Assembly (NCBI RefSeq): GCF_038957035.1
Contig: NZ_CP152412.1
Coordinates: 4,336,501-4,400,500, forward strand
Length of the DNA stretch: 64,000 nt
Direction: 5' to 3'
DNA from: Bradyrhizobium sp. B097
GTDB taxonomy: Bacteria; Pseudomonadota; Alphaproteobacteria; Rhizobiales; Xanthobacteraceae
In this document: piece by piece, positions 63,941 to 64,000 of the stretch
Numbering within the stretch: position 1 is the stretch's first letter
How the letters are laid out: each line of letters opens with the position of its first letter
The notes under the pieces: model-generated
Told to the model about the DNA's origin: nothing
Databases searched by the model: none
Seen by the model: the letters and a program-made list of their open reading frames with translations, nothing else
Translations under genes and position numbers: made by a program

Positions 63941-64000
63941 AAGCTACGCTGCGTGGCCGGGTCTCGCCCGGCCGCCGCTCCTATTCCACGAACAACGATT

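Noticed and set aside
63955..63974. GGCCGGGTCTCGCCCGGCC hairpin after rpsB as a terminator
   Set aside because: No T run follows it within the window, and a downstream tsf gene is expected, so it is more likely a processing or attenuation hairpin; left unlisted.

Overview
The window looks like chromosome of a Bradyrhizobium species (Alphaproteobacteria, Nitrobacteraceae). The base composition is GC-rich. The complex I operon nuoA-N is followed directly by birA, rnj, mce and a DUF1467 gene, and further on come proS, lolCE, lolD, dnaE and rpsB. DUF3551 proteins and the palindromic intergenic repeats also fit that group. The genus call rests on gene order and remembered family features, not on a database search.

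Layout. 1-800: an HU-type DNA-binding protein on the minus strand and a tRNA-Asp on the plus strand. 940-14,121: an accessory stretch between tRNA-Asp and nuoA. It holds small orphan genes, two broken genes (a methyltransferase and a HAD/UbiA-like fragment), a polysaccharide-polymerase-like membrane protein, a TRAP solute-binding protein with no partners, a 1355-residue autotransporter, and a small catabolic cluster (Rieske oxygenase, MFS carrier, alpha/beta hydrolase, divergent MarR regulator). 14,336-32,272: a co-directional run of nuoA to nuoN, then biotin ligase, RNase J, methylmalonyl-CoA epimerase and DUF1467. A complete IS5-type element (32,273-33,123) sits exactly at the DUF1467 stop codon.

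33,153-42,118: an unrecognised 439-residue protein, methylthioribose kinase, a YCII-domain protein, a small membrane protein with an HxlR regulator, a sugar-type ABC transporter (binding protein, ATPase, permease) and a globin. 42,565-52,682: a copper-handling locus. It has two nearly identical DUF2946 genes bracketing a predicted outer-membrane protein, CopC and CopD. After these come a TonB-dependent receptor, a cysteine-rich BNR-repeat protein, a TlpA-like thioredoxin, PCu(A)C, YcnI and a CopC-CopD fusion. Together these could carry copper across the outer membrane, through the periplasm and across the inner membrane.

52,847-63,940: housekeeping genes proS, lolCE, lolD, two DUF3551 proteins, an Omp31-like barrel, a 32-residue peptide gene, dnaE, a DUF2846-like lipoprotein and rpsB. 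The most interesting items are the copper locus with its duplicated DUF2946 genes, the His/Asp-rich loop in NuoL, the IS element that rebuilt a stop codon, the operator-like palindromes, and an orphan terminator that may mark a small RNA.
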